Assembly: GCA_002255985.1 (NCBI GenBank)
Contig: NKIR01000004.1
Span: forward strand, 159,132-223,131
Length of the DNA: 64,000 nt
Reading direction: 5' to 3'
From: Sphingomonadaceae bacterium PASS1
Lineage (GTDB): Bacteria > Pseudomonadota > Alphaproteobacteria > Sphingomonadales > Sphingomonadaceae
Positions 7,802 to 17,462 of the stretch are shown one piece after another. Under the pieces are notes generated by a model that saw nothing but the letters and a program-made list of their open reading frames with translations, searched no databases and was not told the DNA's origin. Position 1 is the stretch's first letter, and each line of letters starts with the position of its first letter. The position numbers were made by a program, and so were the translations under genes.

Positions 7802-10618
7802 TTACTTGGTTGTTTTACTTGCAGTGGTGTTAGCAGCTTCGGACACCATTTCAATTGGCAATCCAAGAGTTTCAAGCTGCGGCTTTACCTTGGCGGCATC
7901 GCCCACGACGACCCAGGTAAACTTGTCTGGATTGACCAGCGCACGCACCGAAGCATCGAGCTTTTCCTGAGTCATTCCGCGATATTCGCTCGCCACGGTC
8001 GCGTAATAATCATCAGCGCGTTTGAACAAGGCATTGCGTTGCATGGCACCAAGCACGTCACCCGAAGTTTCGAAGCTGCCGGGAAGCTCGCGGATATTGC
8101 CGCCGATGATCCGGTCACGTTCCTCGGTGGTGATGCCCTTGTCGCTTAAAAACGCCTTATAGTTGCTCATCAACGCAGCGATCGATTCACCGGTCTTGTC
8201 CGCCTGAACAGGGGCGGAGATGATGTATGGAACATCGCCTTCGACACGGTTGATGCTGCCACGTACGCCATAGGACCAACCCTTGGTTTCCCGAAGATCC
8301 ATGTTGATGCGTGACAGGAAGCCGGAACCTAAGGCTTCATTTGCGGTAATCGCGGTCTCAAGATCGGCAGTGCCTTTGGTCGCGAGCACTTGCCCGCCCA
8401 GAATCAGCGATTGCGGCGAACCGGGACGGTTGATCAAGATGATGCGCGGATTGGCAGCAGCAGGCGCGGCTGACATGTCCTTAACACCAGCGGGGCCAGT
8501 TGCGGCCCAGCTGCCGAAGCTGCCTTCCAGTGCGCTCTTGATTTCGGCGAGTGGCTTGTCGCTGGCGACAAAGAAAGTCGCCTTTTCCGGACGGAACCAT
8601 TGGTGGTGGAAATCGACAATCTCGCCGCGCGATACTTTGCTGACGGTTGCAACATCGCCGGTTCCGGTGAAGGAAATGCCGTATGGATGATCCTTGCCGA
8701 ACAAGATCGGCGGCAGCGTGCGGAAGGCGATGCCTTGCGGATTGTTGAGTTCGGACTGGATACGGGCCAGTTGCTGGCCGCGCAGCCGCTCGACTTCAGC
8801 CGGTGCGAAATCAGGCCGCAGTACGATGTCCGAAAACAGTTTCAATGAAGGCGCCAGATTGGCGGACAGCGATTTTACGCTGACATTTGTCCGGTCCATG
8901 CTTGCGCTGGTGCCAATGCTTGCGCCCAGCCGCTCTTGCGCTTCGGCGATTTGCGTGGAGTTCATCCCCGCCGCACCTTCATCGAGCAATGCGAGCATCA
9001 GCGATTGTGTCCCCGACTTGTCGCGCGGATCAGCAGTGTTGCCGGCATCGAAGCTCAGCGAAACCTGCGTCAACGGCACGGCATTGCGTTGTGCATAGAC
9101 AATTTCGATACCGTTCGACAGCTTGGTCCGCTCCACCTTTGGAAAGGCGAGATCGGATATCGTGCCGAGTTCTGGCGCTGGCGAACGCTTTACCGTTGCA
9201 ATCGGCGCGGCGACTTTCGGCGCGGCAGGTGCTTTTGCTTCCTCATAAGCTGCGCGCTCGCCGGGTTCGACCGTTAGCGCATAGACAGGACGGTTCAACC
9301 AACGGCCCATAGCTGATGTTACGCGGGCGGGTGTTACCGTCGCGAGTTCATCAAGCTGCGTCTTGTAGAAATTGCTGTCACCCCGGTACAGTGCGCCTTC
9401 AGCCAAAGCGACTGCCTTGCCACCGAAACCGCCAACCTGTTCCAACCCGGCAAGACGGCTTGAAACCGTGCGCATTTGGACGCGCTGTACCTCGTCCGCC
9501 GTCGGGCCGGTTTTAACAAAATCAGCAATGATTTCGTCGAGCCGCTTGGCAACGGTTGCCGGATCAACGCCAGGTTTCACGTCCGCGGTAATCTCAATTC
9601 CGCCGAGCTGAGCAAAACCCTGATATCCAGCAGACACATTGACCGCGAGCTTTTCTTGACGAACCAGAACGTTGTCCAGCCGCGAACTGGCAAGACCGCC
9701 CAAAACGGCTGCACCAACCTCAAGCGGCACAGAGTCTGCACTGTCGATACCGGGCACAGTCCAGTTACGGTAAATGCGTGTGGTCGCGACCTTGTCCTTC
9801 ATCACTTCGGATTTGGCTGCGGCCAGTGTTGGCACTTCAATCTTCAGCGGCTTTTGCTTGGGGCCCGCCTTGATCGCGCCAAAATTTTTCTCGACCAGCG
9901 TCTTCGCGGTCGGCACGTCGATATCGCCTGCCAGCACAAGAACCGCGTTGTTCGGGCCATAATGCTGCCGGAACCAGGCGCGGACGTCTTCCATGCTGGC
10001 GCTGTCGAGATCCGCCATCGATCCGATTGTCGAGTGGCCATAGGGATGTTCTTCGGGAACCATGCCCTTGATCTGTGCATATTCGACAAGGCCATATGGC
10101 TGCGTGTCGCCCTGCCGCTTTTCGTTCTGGACCACGCCGATCTGGTTGGTCAGATTTTCTTGCGTCACCGCGCCGAGCAAATAACCCATCCGGTCCGCCT
10201 CAAGGTACAACATGCGGTCGAGCGCGCTTGTCGGCACCGTCTGGAAATAATTGGTGCGGTCGAACCATGTGGTGCCGTTATAATCGGTCGCGCCCATATT
10301 CTGTAGCGGCTGGAAGAAATCGCCAGGTGCATTTTCCGAACCGTTGAACATCAGATGCTCGAACAGATGGGCAAAACCTGTCTTGCCTTTGGGTTCATGC
10401 TTTGATCCGATGTCATACCAGATCGACACTGCAACGACCGGGGCCTTACGGTCGGTATGGACAATCACGCGCAGTCCGTTTTCCAGCGTAAATTGCTGAT
10501 GCGGGATATTGATTTCCTTGACCAGTGCCGATGCAGGAACTGGCGCGGGGTCAGCTGCAAGCGCTGGCGAGACGAGCATCGTTGCGCCGAGTAGCGCGAG
10601 GGTCAATTTACGCATCAT
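7802..10618 (-). CDS. M16 family metallopeptidase (pitrilysin-like), secreted
   Basis: 938 residues. Residues 1-21 form a Sec signal peptide (LALLGATMLVSPALA). The inverted zinc motif HxxEH is at 84-88 in GFAHLFEHLMFNG, with the third ligand expected in the ENLTNQIGVVQNEKRQ helix. It has two tandem M16 halves: the first (about 40-480) carries the zinc site and the second (about 490-930) is the inactive partner, as in bacterial two-domain pitrilysin-type proteases. It probably degrades peptides in the periplasm. A penicillin acylase gene lies upstream on the same strand, 94 bases away. Confidence 0.93.
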   Translation of the reverse strand: MMRKLTLALLGATMLVSPALAADPAPVPASALVKEINIPHQQFTLENGLRVIVHTDRKAPVVAVSIWYDIGSKHEPKGKTGFAHLFEHLMFNGSENAPGDFFQPLQNMGATDYNGTTWFDRTNYFQTVPTSALDRMLYLEADRMGYLLGAVTQENLTNQIGVVQNEKRQGDTQPYGLVEYAQIKGMVPEEHPYGHSTIGSMADLDSASMEDVRAWFRQHYGPNNAVLVLAGDIDVPTAKTLVEKNFGAIKAGPKQKPLKIEVPTLAAAKSEVMKDKVATTRIYRNWTVPGIDSADSVPLEVGAAVLGGLASSRLDNVLVRQEKLAVNVSAGYQGFAQLGGIEITADVKPGVDPATVAKRLDEIIADFVKTGPTADEVQRVQMRTVSSRLAGLEQVGGFGGKAVALAEGALYRGDSNFYKTQLDELATVTPARVTSAMGRWLNRPVYALTVEPGERAAYEEAKAPAAPKVAAPIATVKRSPAPELGTISDLAFPKVERTKLSNGIEIVYAQRNAVPLTQVSLSFDAGNTADPRDKSGTQSLMLALLDEGAAGMNSTQIAEAQERLGASIGTSASMDRTNVSVKSLSANLAPSLKLFSDIVLRPDFAPAEVERLRGQQLARIQSELNNPQGIAFRTLPPILFGKDHPYGISFTGTGDVATVSKVSRGEIVDFHHQWFRPEKATFFVASDKPLAEIKSALEGSFGSWAATGPAGVKDMSAAPAAANPRIILINRPGSPQSLILGGQVLATKGTADLETAITANEALGSGFLSRINMDLRETKGWSYGVRGSINRVEGDVPYIISAPVQADKTGESIAALMSNYKAFLSDKGITTEERDRIIGGNIRELPGSFETSGDVLGAMQRNALFKRADDYYATVASEYRGMTQEKLDASVRALVNPDKFTWVVVGDAAKVKPQLETLGLPIEMVSEAANTTASKTTK

Positions 10619-10712
10619 TATATGCTCCCAAAGCTAATATTTACTGCCGCCAGAGATAGTGGCGAAACGGACAAACACAATCTGGCGACTGCAAATTTTC
10701 GACAAACGCCGT

Positions 10713-12824
10713 TCAGGGCCGATAACGGCGCCTCGCATGCTTCACGGCGTCGACCCATTCAAAATGAACCGGCTTATATTTGCCCGCGACAAACAGCTTC
10801 ATCTGGTCCGTATAATGCGGCGATTCCGGCCGTGTGGTTGCCGCACCGTAAGGCTGGATTGATTCCGATACGACGCCGCCATTTTTGTCCCAGCGGATCA
10901 GCATGATGTAGCTGTCGCCATGCCGAACGCGGACCTTGCCATCGGCTTGGTCGGGATCCCACATCGTGGTCGCGCGCAAAGCGTCACTGCCGCCGAACAT
11001 GGGCAAGTCGACATTGCCACGCCGCAGCCGCTGGATATCGCCAAGCTGCGGGTCAATTCTGCCAAAGCGTTTGTTGAATTCGTCAACTGCTTCCTGAAGC
11101 GTTTTGCGGGCATCGGGCATTGGGTCACCGCGCCAGTTTGGGCGTGCACCAAAACGAATGATGCGTTCGGCCAATGCGTCTGCATCGCCCTTCCCGTCAC
11201 TTGACCAATCCCAGCTGGCCAAAAGCTTTTGGGCCTTGGCGAGCTCCGGCGCATCTTTCAGGTCCAACGCGGCAAAGGACGCCATCCATGGCCCGACCCA
11301 GCTCTGCTTGCTGTAAGTCATGTCCATCTTGATCGCGAGCAGCTCGTCCGGCGTGATTGACGTATCCGCCGTCAGCAGTTCGGTGGCGCGCAGCCCCCGG
11401 TTGGTCATGCCGCGTTCGATGCCCAAATATGGCGAATAGTCCGCCGGGTTCATTTCCGAACCCGGACCAGCCGCCAGAAACGGCGTATTGTTGGCATTCT
11501 GGACAAAGCCCGATGCTGGATCGACAATCTTGGGATAGCGATCAAAGCCGACAGGGCCGGACCACATGGCAGCGGACGTATCGCCCGGAAGCTGCTTGGT
11601 GTAATCATAGCCCGGTTTGCGATCAGGGAAGAGCGCATTGTAGATATAGGCAACGCGGCCGGTTTTGTCGGCATAGATGAAGTTGGTGGCAGGAATCCCG
11701 CCAATCGACATGGACTTGGTCCACTCGTCCCAATTCGTCGCCTTGGTGTTGCGGTAATATTGCTCGACGACCTTTACGCTGTCGATTCCGGCGTAGCGGA
11801 TGGCGAAATAGCCCTTATCATTCTTGATAACCGGACCATGTACCGAGCGATACACTGTCTGCGGCACCGGCAGGCTGAACGGCCCGAACTTGACGGGCAA
11901 CCAGACACGCTTTGAATTCAGCGGCAGCCATTTGCCATCATAGCGGTATTTGTCGCCCGCATCGTTCATCACCAATTTATAGACATCAATCAGGTCCGGC
12001 CGATTGACCGTGTTGGTCCAGCCAAGGTTGCGGTTATGCCCCAGCAGTACGAATGGCGATCCCGGGAACAATGCACCCGCCATATCAAGGCCTTCGCCCG
12101 AATGGGTCACGGCCTCATACCATGCCACTTGCCCTTCATAAGGCTGGTGCGAATTGGAAATCAGCCAGGTCTTACCATCGGCCATACGCTTTGGCGCGAG
12201 GGCAAAGGCATTGGACCCGTTCATTTCGGGATCCCGTCCGATTGGCGTCATTGGTGCTGCGCTCTCTTTGGGCTGCGGCTTGCCTTCGGTGAGCGCACCG
12301 ATTGCGCCATCAAGGCCGTAAAAGAACGGCGCGCGCAGAACAAAGCCGGTCACGATATCCTGTCCGGTTACCGGAAACAGTTTCGACAGCCTGACTTCGC
12401 CCGGATGCTTCGACGCATAATAATTGAGTCCGGCGGCATAAGCCTCGCACACCGCACGGACCTCAGGCGACAATTCCATATAATGCTTTTCGGCGGTTTC
12501 CCGCGCGCCCAACAAGTGCATGACATAATCGACCTTGGCCCCGTCAGAGCCAGCCAACGCGCCGTAACGGCCACGGGTCATTGCGACGACATCTTCTATG
12601 GTCGAAAAATCATCTTCGGCATGCGCGTAGGCAAGGCCATAAGCCGTGTCCGCATCGGTCGCGCCATTGATGTGCGGCACGCCATATTCGTCGCGCACAA
12701 TCTCGGCATCATAGGTCCGCTTGGCGGTTTCATATTCAGTCGCTGCCAATGGTTCCCACAAGGCACCGGCGCCTGCAACCACCGCAGCAAGTGCCAAAGA
12801 CGCCCACAAAAACTTACGCATCAT
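10713..12824 (-). CDS. Penicillin acylase family protein (Ntn hydrolase), possible acyl-homoserine lactone acylase
   Basis: 703 residues starting with a hydrophobic signal segment (FLWASLALAAVVAGAGALW). RDEYGVPHINGATDADTAYG is the typical alpha-chain start. The precursor is expected to cleave before S204 in MNGSNAFALAP, which becomes the N-terminal nucleophile of the beta chain. SNSHQPYEGQVAWYEA and GHNRNLGWTNTVN are also family motifs. Members cleave acyl side chains from penicillins, cyclic lipopeptides or acyl-homoserine lactones; PvdQ- and QuiP-type quorum-quenching acylases belong here. The choice of substrate cannot be made from sequence. It is transcribed away from the GH5-like gene across a 286-base divergent region. 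Confidence 0.9.
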   Translation of the reverse strand: MMRKFLWASLALAAVVAGAGALWEPLAATEYETAKRTYDAEIVRDEYGVPHINGATDADTAYGLAYAHAEDDFSTIEDVVAMTRGRYGALAGSDGAKVDYVMHLLGARETAEKHYMELSPEVRAVCEAYAAGLNYYASKHPGEVRLSKLFPVTGQDIVTGFVLRAPFFYGLDGAIGALTEGKPQPKESAAPMTPIGRDPEMNGSNAFALAPKRMADGKTWLISNSHQPYEGQVAWYEAVTHSGEGLDMAGALFPGSPFVLLGHNRNLGWTNTVNRPDLIDVYKLVMNDAGDKYRYDGKWLPLNSKRVWLPVKFGPFSLPVPQTVYRSVHGPVIKNDKGYFAIRYAGIDSVKVVEQYYRNTKATNWDEWTKSMSIGGIPATNFIYADKTGRVAYIYNALFPDRKPGYDYTKQLPGDTSAAMWSGPVGFDRYPKIVDPASGFVQNANNTPFLAAGPGSEMNPADYSPYLGIERGMTNRGLRATELLTADTSITPDELLAIKMDMTYSKQSWVGPWMASFAALDLKDAPELAKAQKLLASWDWSSDGKGDADALAERIIRFGARPNWRGDPMPDARKTLQEAVDEFNKRFGRIDPQLGDIQRLRRGNVDLPMFGGSDALRATTMWDPDQADGKVRVRHGDSYIMLIRWDKNGGVVSESIQPYGAATTRPESPHYTDQMKLFVAGKYKPVHFEWVDAVKHARRRYRP

Positions 12825-13082
12825 TCTCTCCCACGACGAAACCTTGTCATTTCAGTCCGTTCTCTCAGAAGAAGGGCATAACCAAGTCTTTGCGAAAGGA
12901 AAGTCCTTCCATGCAATCTGCGTGATGCGCCGTACCCGCTCGACCAGCCAGTTGCCAGGACTGACAACTATATCGTGTATTCGCTTCATCGCATTTTGGC
13001 GGAAATGCGTGTTTTGGGGATTCCTTCTTATCAATGCCCCGTATACTTTGCGGGGCTTATCACATGCAGTTATACACTGTTG

Positions 13083-13100
13083 GCCGAACGGGTATTCGGC
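13083..13100 (+). promoter_or_regulatory. Stem-loop directly before the GH5-like gene's ribosome binding site
   Basis: GCCGAA (13083-13088) and TTCGGC (13095-13100) form a perfect 6-bp stem with a 6-base loop. The Shine-Dalgarno-like AAGGGGG follows immediately, then the ATG at 13111. A second GC-rich hairpin (GCCCCG/CGGGGC, 13035-13056) lies a little upstream. These could affect mRNA stability or translation of the hydrolase; this is inferred only. Confidence 0.4.
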
Positions 13101-13110
13101 AAGGGGGCAC

Positions 13111-14244
13111 ATGACAACACGATGGGAAACATCAACTGTAAGCGCTTGGTATGCGGCCTTGCCGTGGCAGAGCGGATGCAACTTTGCGCCTTCTTATGCC
13201 ATCAACCAGTTGGAGATGTGGCAAGCCGAAACCTTTGATTTGCGCGCGATTGATGGCGAACTGGCGCTTGCCGCATCGGTCGGTATGAACGCTGTTCGGG
13301 TGTATTTGCATGACCTGTTATGGCTTCAGGACGCGGAAGGCTTCATGGCCCGTATCGAGGCATTTCTGCAGCATGCCAACGCCCATAAAATCCGGACGAT
13401 GTTTGTCCTGTTCGATTCGTGCTGGGACCCCGATCCTGCGCTCGGACCACAACGCGCACCGCGTCCTGGCGTCCATAATAGCGGGTGGGTTCAGGCGCCC
13501 GGCATGAAGGCGCTGGCTGACGCTGCGCAACGTCCTCGGTTGGAAGCATATGTGCGCGGGGTTGTCGGGCGCTTTGCGCAAGATCCACGCATCTTGGCAT
13601 GGGACATCTGGAACGAGCCCGACAATGGCCCTGACGTCGCGTTGTGCGATGCCGAAGAATGGCGCATCAAGGGTGATTTGGTTCGACCTTTAATGGTCGA
13701 TGCCTTTGCTTGGGCAAGGGCCGCAGAACCCATACAGCCGCTAACCAGTGCCATCTGGATTGGCGATTGGTCTGAGCACGATAAAATGACGCCGCTTCAG
13801 CAGGCGCAGATTGATAATTCCGACATTGTCACCTTCCACAATTATGGCGGCTCGGAGGATTTCGCAAAGCGGGTGGCGTGGCTTGAGGGCTATGGCCGTC
13901 CCATCATGTGCTCCGAATATATGGCGCGTCCGGCGGGCAGCACATTTCAGGCGATTTTGCAAATTGCGCAAAAACATCGCATCGGCATGTTTTGCTGGGG
14001 CCTCGTACGCGGCAAAACGCAGACGCATCTGCCTTGGGCGAACTGGATTAGCCCATTGGAAGACTTCCCCGCCGATGCATGGTTCCACGACATCTTTGAT
14101 GAACAAGGCAACCCCCATGATCTAGCAGAGGTCGCGTTCTTGCGCATGATGCACAGCATGAAACATTATGCCGCAACCGGAGAAGCGGATGTTGCGACGA
14201 TCCCCGAGCCAGTGGAGAAAAAACAGCTGGTGGCGCTAAGCTAA
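13111..14244 (+). CDS. GH5-like glycoside hydrolase (cellulase-fold), cytoplasmic
   Basis: 377 residues from ATG 13111, chosen because AAGGGGG precedes it and because the frame upstream back to 12721 is basic and without homology features. WDIWNEPDN gives the general acid/base E169, and MCSEYMARP gives the probable nucleophile E269, as in clan GH-A TIM barrels. The N-terminal WQSGCNFAPSYAINQLEMW is a substrate-cleft strand. There is no signal peptide, so it would act inside the cell on imported oligosaccharides. It is often annotated as a 1,4-beta-xylanase, but specificity cannot be read here. It stands alone, with no sugar transporter next to it. Confidence 0.8.
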   Translation: MTTRWETSTVSAWYAALPWQSGCNFAPSYAINQLEMWQAETFDLRAIDGELALAASVGMNAVRVYLHDLLWLQDAEGFMARIEAFLQHANAHKIRTMFVLFDSCWDPDPALGPQRAPRPGVHNSGWVQAPGMKALADAAQRPRLEAYVRGVVGRFAQDPRILAWDIWNEPDNGPDVALCDAEEWRIKGDLVRPLMVDAFAWARAAEPIQPLTSAIWIGDWSEHDKMTPLQQAQIDNSDIVTFHNYGGSEDFAKRVAWLEGYGRPIMCSEYMARPAGSTFQAILQIAQKHRIGMFCWGLVRGKTQTHLPWANWISPLEDFPADAWFHDIFDEQGNPHDLAEVAFLRMMHSMKHYAATGEADVATIPEPVEKKQLVALS

Positions 14245-14355
14245 CAGCGTCTCGACCATCTGTGCGCCTTGTGTTGCGACAATGCAGCACTACATTCTTG
14301 ATATGAGTTGCGTTTGCCTCACACGGGGTAGCAACGGCAATCTGGGAAATAGCGC

Positions 14356-16932
14356 ATGAACCTCGAGAAATTCACAGACCGAGCAAAGGGTTTTCTGCAA
14401 AGCGCGCAGACCGTGGCCATTCGTATGAGCCATCAGCGGATCGGGCCGGAACATCTCCTCAAAGCCTTGCTGGAAGACGAACAAGGCATGGCGTCTGGCC
14501 TGATCAAGGCGGCTGGTGGTGACGCCGCGACTGCATTGCGCGAAACCGATGCAGCGTTGGCGAAGGTTCCTGCGGTGTCCGGTGGCGGCGCGCAGCAGAC
14601 GCCGGGGCTTGATAATGATGCCGTGCGTGTTCTCGATTCTGCTGAACAGGTCGCGCAAAAGGCTGGCGACAGCTATGTGACGGTCGAGCGTTTGTTGCTC
14701 GCGCTTGCGCTGGCCTCAACCACGACCGCAGGTAAGGCCTTGGCTAAGGCTGCTGTCACAGCCGAGCGGTTAAACGCCGCGATTAACGCACTGCGTGGTG
14801 GCCGCTCCGCAGACACCGCTGGCGCGGAGGACCGCTATGACGCGCTAAAGAAATTCGCGCGTGACCTGACTGAAGTGGCCCGGGCGGGCAAGCTTGATCC
14901 TGTCATCGGCCGTGATGAAGAAATCCGCCGCACCATTCAAATTCTTGCGCGACGCACGAAGAACAACCCTGTTCTCATCGGCGAACCCGGCGTCGGCAAA
15001 ACGGCGATTGCCGAAGGACTGGCGCTGCGCATTGCCAATGGTGACGTGCCAGACAGCCTAAAAGGCCGCAAGCTCTTGTCGCTCGACATGGGCGCGTTGA
15101 TTGCCGGCGCGAAATATCGCGGCGAGTTTGAAGAGCGGCTGAAGGGTGTGCTGGATGAGGTTAAGCAGGCTGAAGGTGATATCATCCTGTTCATCGACGA
15201 AATGCACACGCTCGTGGGCGCGGGCAAGGGCGAAGGCGCGATGGACGCGGCGAACCTCATTAAACCTGCTTTGTCGCGCGGCGAATTGCACTGCATCGGG
15301 GCAACGACGCTTGATGAATATCAAAAGCATGTCGAAAAAGACCCCGCACTTCAACGCCGGTTCCAGCCCGTATTCGTCGGCGAGCCAACGGTTGAAGATA
15401 CAATTTCGATCCTGCGCGGGTTGAAAGAAAAATATGAACTACACCATGGCGTGCGGATTACCGATGGCGCGTTGGTGAGCGCGGCGACATTATCGCACCG
15501 TTACATTGCCGATCGCTTCCTGCCCGATAAAGCCATCGACCTGATGGACGAAGCCGCGTCGCGGCTGCGCATGGAAGTGGAATCCAAACCTGAAGAAATC
15601 GAGACGCTCGACCGGCGTATCATTCAGCTAAAAATCGAGCGCGAGGCGCTTGGCAAGGAAAGCGATGCCGCGTCAAAGGACCGGCTGGCCGCACTCGAGA
15701 ACGAACTTGCCAATCTGGAGCAGCAATCATCCGAACTGACCCAACGCTGGCAGGCGGAAAAAGACAAGATTTCGGCAGAGGCGAAGATCAAGGAACAGCT
15801 CGACACCGCGCGTATCGAGCTTGAGCAGGCGCAACGTTCGGGCGATCTCGCCAAGGCGGGCGAGCTGCAATACGGTACGATCCCCGGCCTTGAACGGCAA
15901 CTGTCCGAAGCAGAATCAGCGGCAGGTAACGCCATGCTGCGTGAGGAAGTGACCGCGCAGGATATCGCCAGCGTCGTCAGCCGCTGGACAGGCATTCCTG
16001 TCGACAAGATGCTTGAGGGCGAGCGCGACAAGTTGCTCAATATGGAGCAACTGATTGGCGCGCGGGTGATCGGGCAGCAAGATGCCGTGGCCGCCGTGTC
16101 CAAGGCCGTCCGCCGCAGCCGCGCAGGGCTTCAGGACCCCAACAGGCCGCTTGGTTCCTTCCTGTTCCTCGGCCCCACGGGCGTGGGTAAGACCGAACTG
16201 ACCAAGGCGCTCGCGTCATTCCTGTTCGATGACGACAATGCGATGGTCCGCATCGACATGTCCGAATATATGGAAAAGCATAGCGTATCGCGGCTGGTCG
16301 GTGCGCCTCCGGGATATGTCGGATATGAAGAAGGCGGTGTCCTGACCGAGGCTGTACGGCGTCGGCCCTATCAAGTGGTGTTGTTCGACGAGGTCGAAAA
16401 AGCGCATTCCGACGTCTTCAACATTCTGCTTCAGGTACTCGACGATGGCCGCCTGACCGATGGTCAGGGCCGCACGGTGGACTTTTCGAACACGCTCATC
16501 ATCCTCACGTCCAATTTGGGCAGCCAGCATCTCGCTGCGTTGGAGGATGGTCAGGATGTAAAAGAGGTCGAACCACAAGTGATGGAAATCGTGCGGGGCC
16601 ATTTCCGGCCCGAATTCCTCAACCGCCTCGACGAGGTCATCCTGTTCCACCGCCTTGGTTCCAATCACATGGCACCGATTGTCGAGATTCAGGTGCAGCG
16701 CGTGCAAAAGCTGCTGAAGGATCGCAAGATCACGCTCGCTTTATCCGAAGAGGCAAAGGCGTGGCTTGGCCGCGTGGGTTACGACCCCGTATATGGCGCA
16801 CGCCCGCTCAAGCGCGCTATTCAGCGATATTTGCAGGATCCGCTGGCGGATTTGCTGCTGCGTGGCGAAGTGCCCGACGGCGCGACGGTTAAGATCGAGG
16901 AAGGGGATGGGGCGTTGAATTTGGCGGTGTAG
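14356..16932 (+). CDS. clpB: ATP-dependent chaperone ClpB
   Basis: 858 residues, full length. Order: double Clp N-domain (1-145), first AAA module with Walker [10 protein letters not shown] at 209-217 and Walker [11 protein letters not shown], the long ClpB-specific coiled-coil middle domain (about 405-525, heptad-rich), then the second AAA module with GPTGVGKT at about 606-613 and [10 protein letters not shown]. It disaggregates heat-denatured proteins with DnaK. The pore loops KYRGEFE and GYVGYEEGG are present. CTTG at 14297-14300 could be part of a heat-shock -35 element, but I could not find a convincing partner. Confidence 0.98.
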   Translation: MNLEKFTDRAKGFLQSAQTVAIRMSHQRIGPEHLLKALLEDEQGMASGLIKAAGGDAATALRETDAALAKVPAVSGGGAQQTPGLDNDAVRVLDSAEQVAQKAGDSYVTVERLLLALALASTTTAGKALAKAAVTAERLNAAINALRGGRSADTAGAEDRYDALKKFARDLTEVARAGKLDPVIGRDEEIRRTIQILARRTKNNPVLIGEPGVGKTAIAEGLALRIANGDVPDSLKGRKLLSLDMGALIAGAKYRGEFEERLKGVLDEVKQAEGDIILFIDEMHTLVGAGKGEGAMDAANLIKPALSRGELHCIGATTLDEYQKHVEKDPALQRRFQPVFVGEPTVEDTISILRGLKEKYELHHGVRITDGALVSAATLSHRYIADRFLPDKAIDLMDEAASRLRMEVESKPEEIETLDRRIIQLKIEREALGKESDAASKDRLAALENELANLEQQSSELTQRWQAEKDKISAEAKIKEQLDTARIELEQAQRSGDLAKAGELQYGTIPGLERQLSEAESAAGNAMLREEVTAQDIASVVSRWTGIPVDKMLEGERDKLLNMEQLIGARVIGQQDAVAAVSKAVRRSRAGLQDPNRPLGSFLFLGPTGVGKTELTKALASFLFDDDNAMVRIDMSEYMEKHSVSRLVGAPPGYVGYEEGGVLTEAVRRRPYQVVLFDEVEKAHSDVFNILLQVLDDGRLTDGQGRTVDFSNTLIILTSNLGSQHLAALEDGQDVKEVEPQVMEIVRGHFRPEFLNRLDEVILFHRLGSNHMAPIVEIQVQRVQKLLKDRKITLALSEEAKAWLGRVGYDPVYGARPLKRAIQRYLQDPLADLLLRGEVPDGATVKIEEGDGALNLAV

Positions 16933-16950
16933 GAGTCACGTTGTCGCGAG

Positions 16951-16992
16951 AACATTCTGGTTGCCGGGGCATGCGCCCGCAACCAGAATGTT
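16951..16992. terminator. Long inverted repeat between the convergent clpB and 17063 genes
   Basis: AACATTCTGGTTGC (16951-16964) and GCAACCAGAATGTT (16979-16992) form a perfect 14-bp stem around a 14-base GC-rich loop that can itself pair GGG/CCC. It starts 18 bases after the clpB stop and lies between convergent genes, so it probably ends transcripts from both sides. There is no clear T run (TATAAAATC on the plus strand), so it may instead be a dispersed palindrome. Confidence 0.6.
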
Positions 16993-17062
16993 ATAAAATC
17001 GTCACGCAACAGCTTTTGAGCTTCCCCAGACCATCACGCCACTTCACCCGGCAAAAGCAGGA

Positions 17063-17386
17063 TCACTGACCGCCAGGGCGTGACGTTCCATCCTCGACCA
17101 AGCGGCGGGCGAGTTCATTGCCGGACTCTGTCATCTGGCGCCACTGCGCAAGCGTTTTGCATACCTTCCCTTTTTTCACCAGTGAACCGGTCACACGAAC
17201 TGTGCGACACCGCATGGCGTTGTCGGATTTGGCTGAGGTTGCGTCGGCTGTTGACGTCGAAGTGTTGCCTTTCGATGTCGACGCAGATGCTGGTGCTGTT
17301 ACAGGTGCCGACGCCGGCGCCTCCGCCAAAGCCGAGGTCATGATGCCAATCGTTAAGGCTGTGAATAGAATTGGTCGCATGTGCAT
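17063..17386 (-). CDS. Small secreted protein of unknown function
   Basis: 108 residues from ATG 17386, preceded by GGAG. The longer frame to 17533 is discarded because the codons before 17386 do not look coding and overlap the next regulatory repeat. Residues 3-22 are a signal peptide (PILFTALTIGIMTSALA). A low-complexity Ala/Pro/Ser/Thr linker follows, then a small C-terminal domain with two cysteines (RCRTVRVTGS and KVCKTLAQW) that could form a disulfide. The ending RRLVEDGTSRPGGQ is basic. Similar short Cys-pair proteins are common in sphingomonads, with no known role. Confidence 0.7.
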   Translation of the reverse strand: MHMRPILFTALTIGIMTSALAEAPASAPVTAPASASTSKGNTSTSTADATSAKSDNAMRCRTVRVTGSLVKKGKVCKTLAQWRQMTESGNELARRLVEDGTSRPGGQ

Positions 17387-17407
17387 GTTTCTCCGTTGAG
17401 AGGCGCG

Positions 17408-17442
17408 GTGCAAGTAACACAGGCGCTTTTTAGTGCAAGTAA
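17408..17442 (-). promoter_or_regulatory. Two direct 10-bp repeats upstream of the 17063-17386 gene
   Basis: GTGCAAGTAA occurs at 17408-17417 and again at 17433-17442, 25 bases apart centre to centre, in the 5' region of the small secreted protein and downstream of the hydroxylase gene. Read on the minus strand the unit is TTACTTGCAC, whose TTGCAC could also serve as a -35 element. It is a candidate activator site. Confidence 0.35.
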
Positions 17443-17462
17443 AGAGGGAAAAATCAAGTAAC

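Noticed and set aside
9476..10306. Long plus-strand frame inside the M16 protease gene
   Set aside because: It is antisense to a well-supported protease with signal peptide and zinc motif, and has no family features.
12721..13110. N-terminal extension of the GH5-like protein
   Set aside because: The 130 extra residues are basic, lie over the divergent promoter region and have no family likeness; ATG 13111 has a good ribosome site.
13138..13152. LacI-like TGTAAGCGCTTGGT
   Set aside because: It lies inside the hydrolase coding sequence, the palindrome is incomplete and no LacI-type gene is adjacent.
14297..14330. Heat-shock promoter for clpB
   Set aside because: CTTG is present but no convincing -10 partner at usual spacing could be found.
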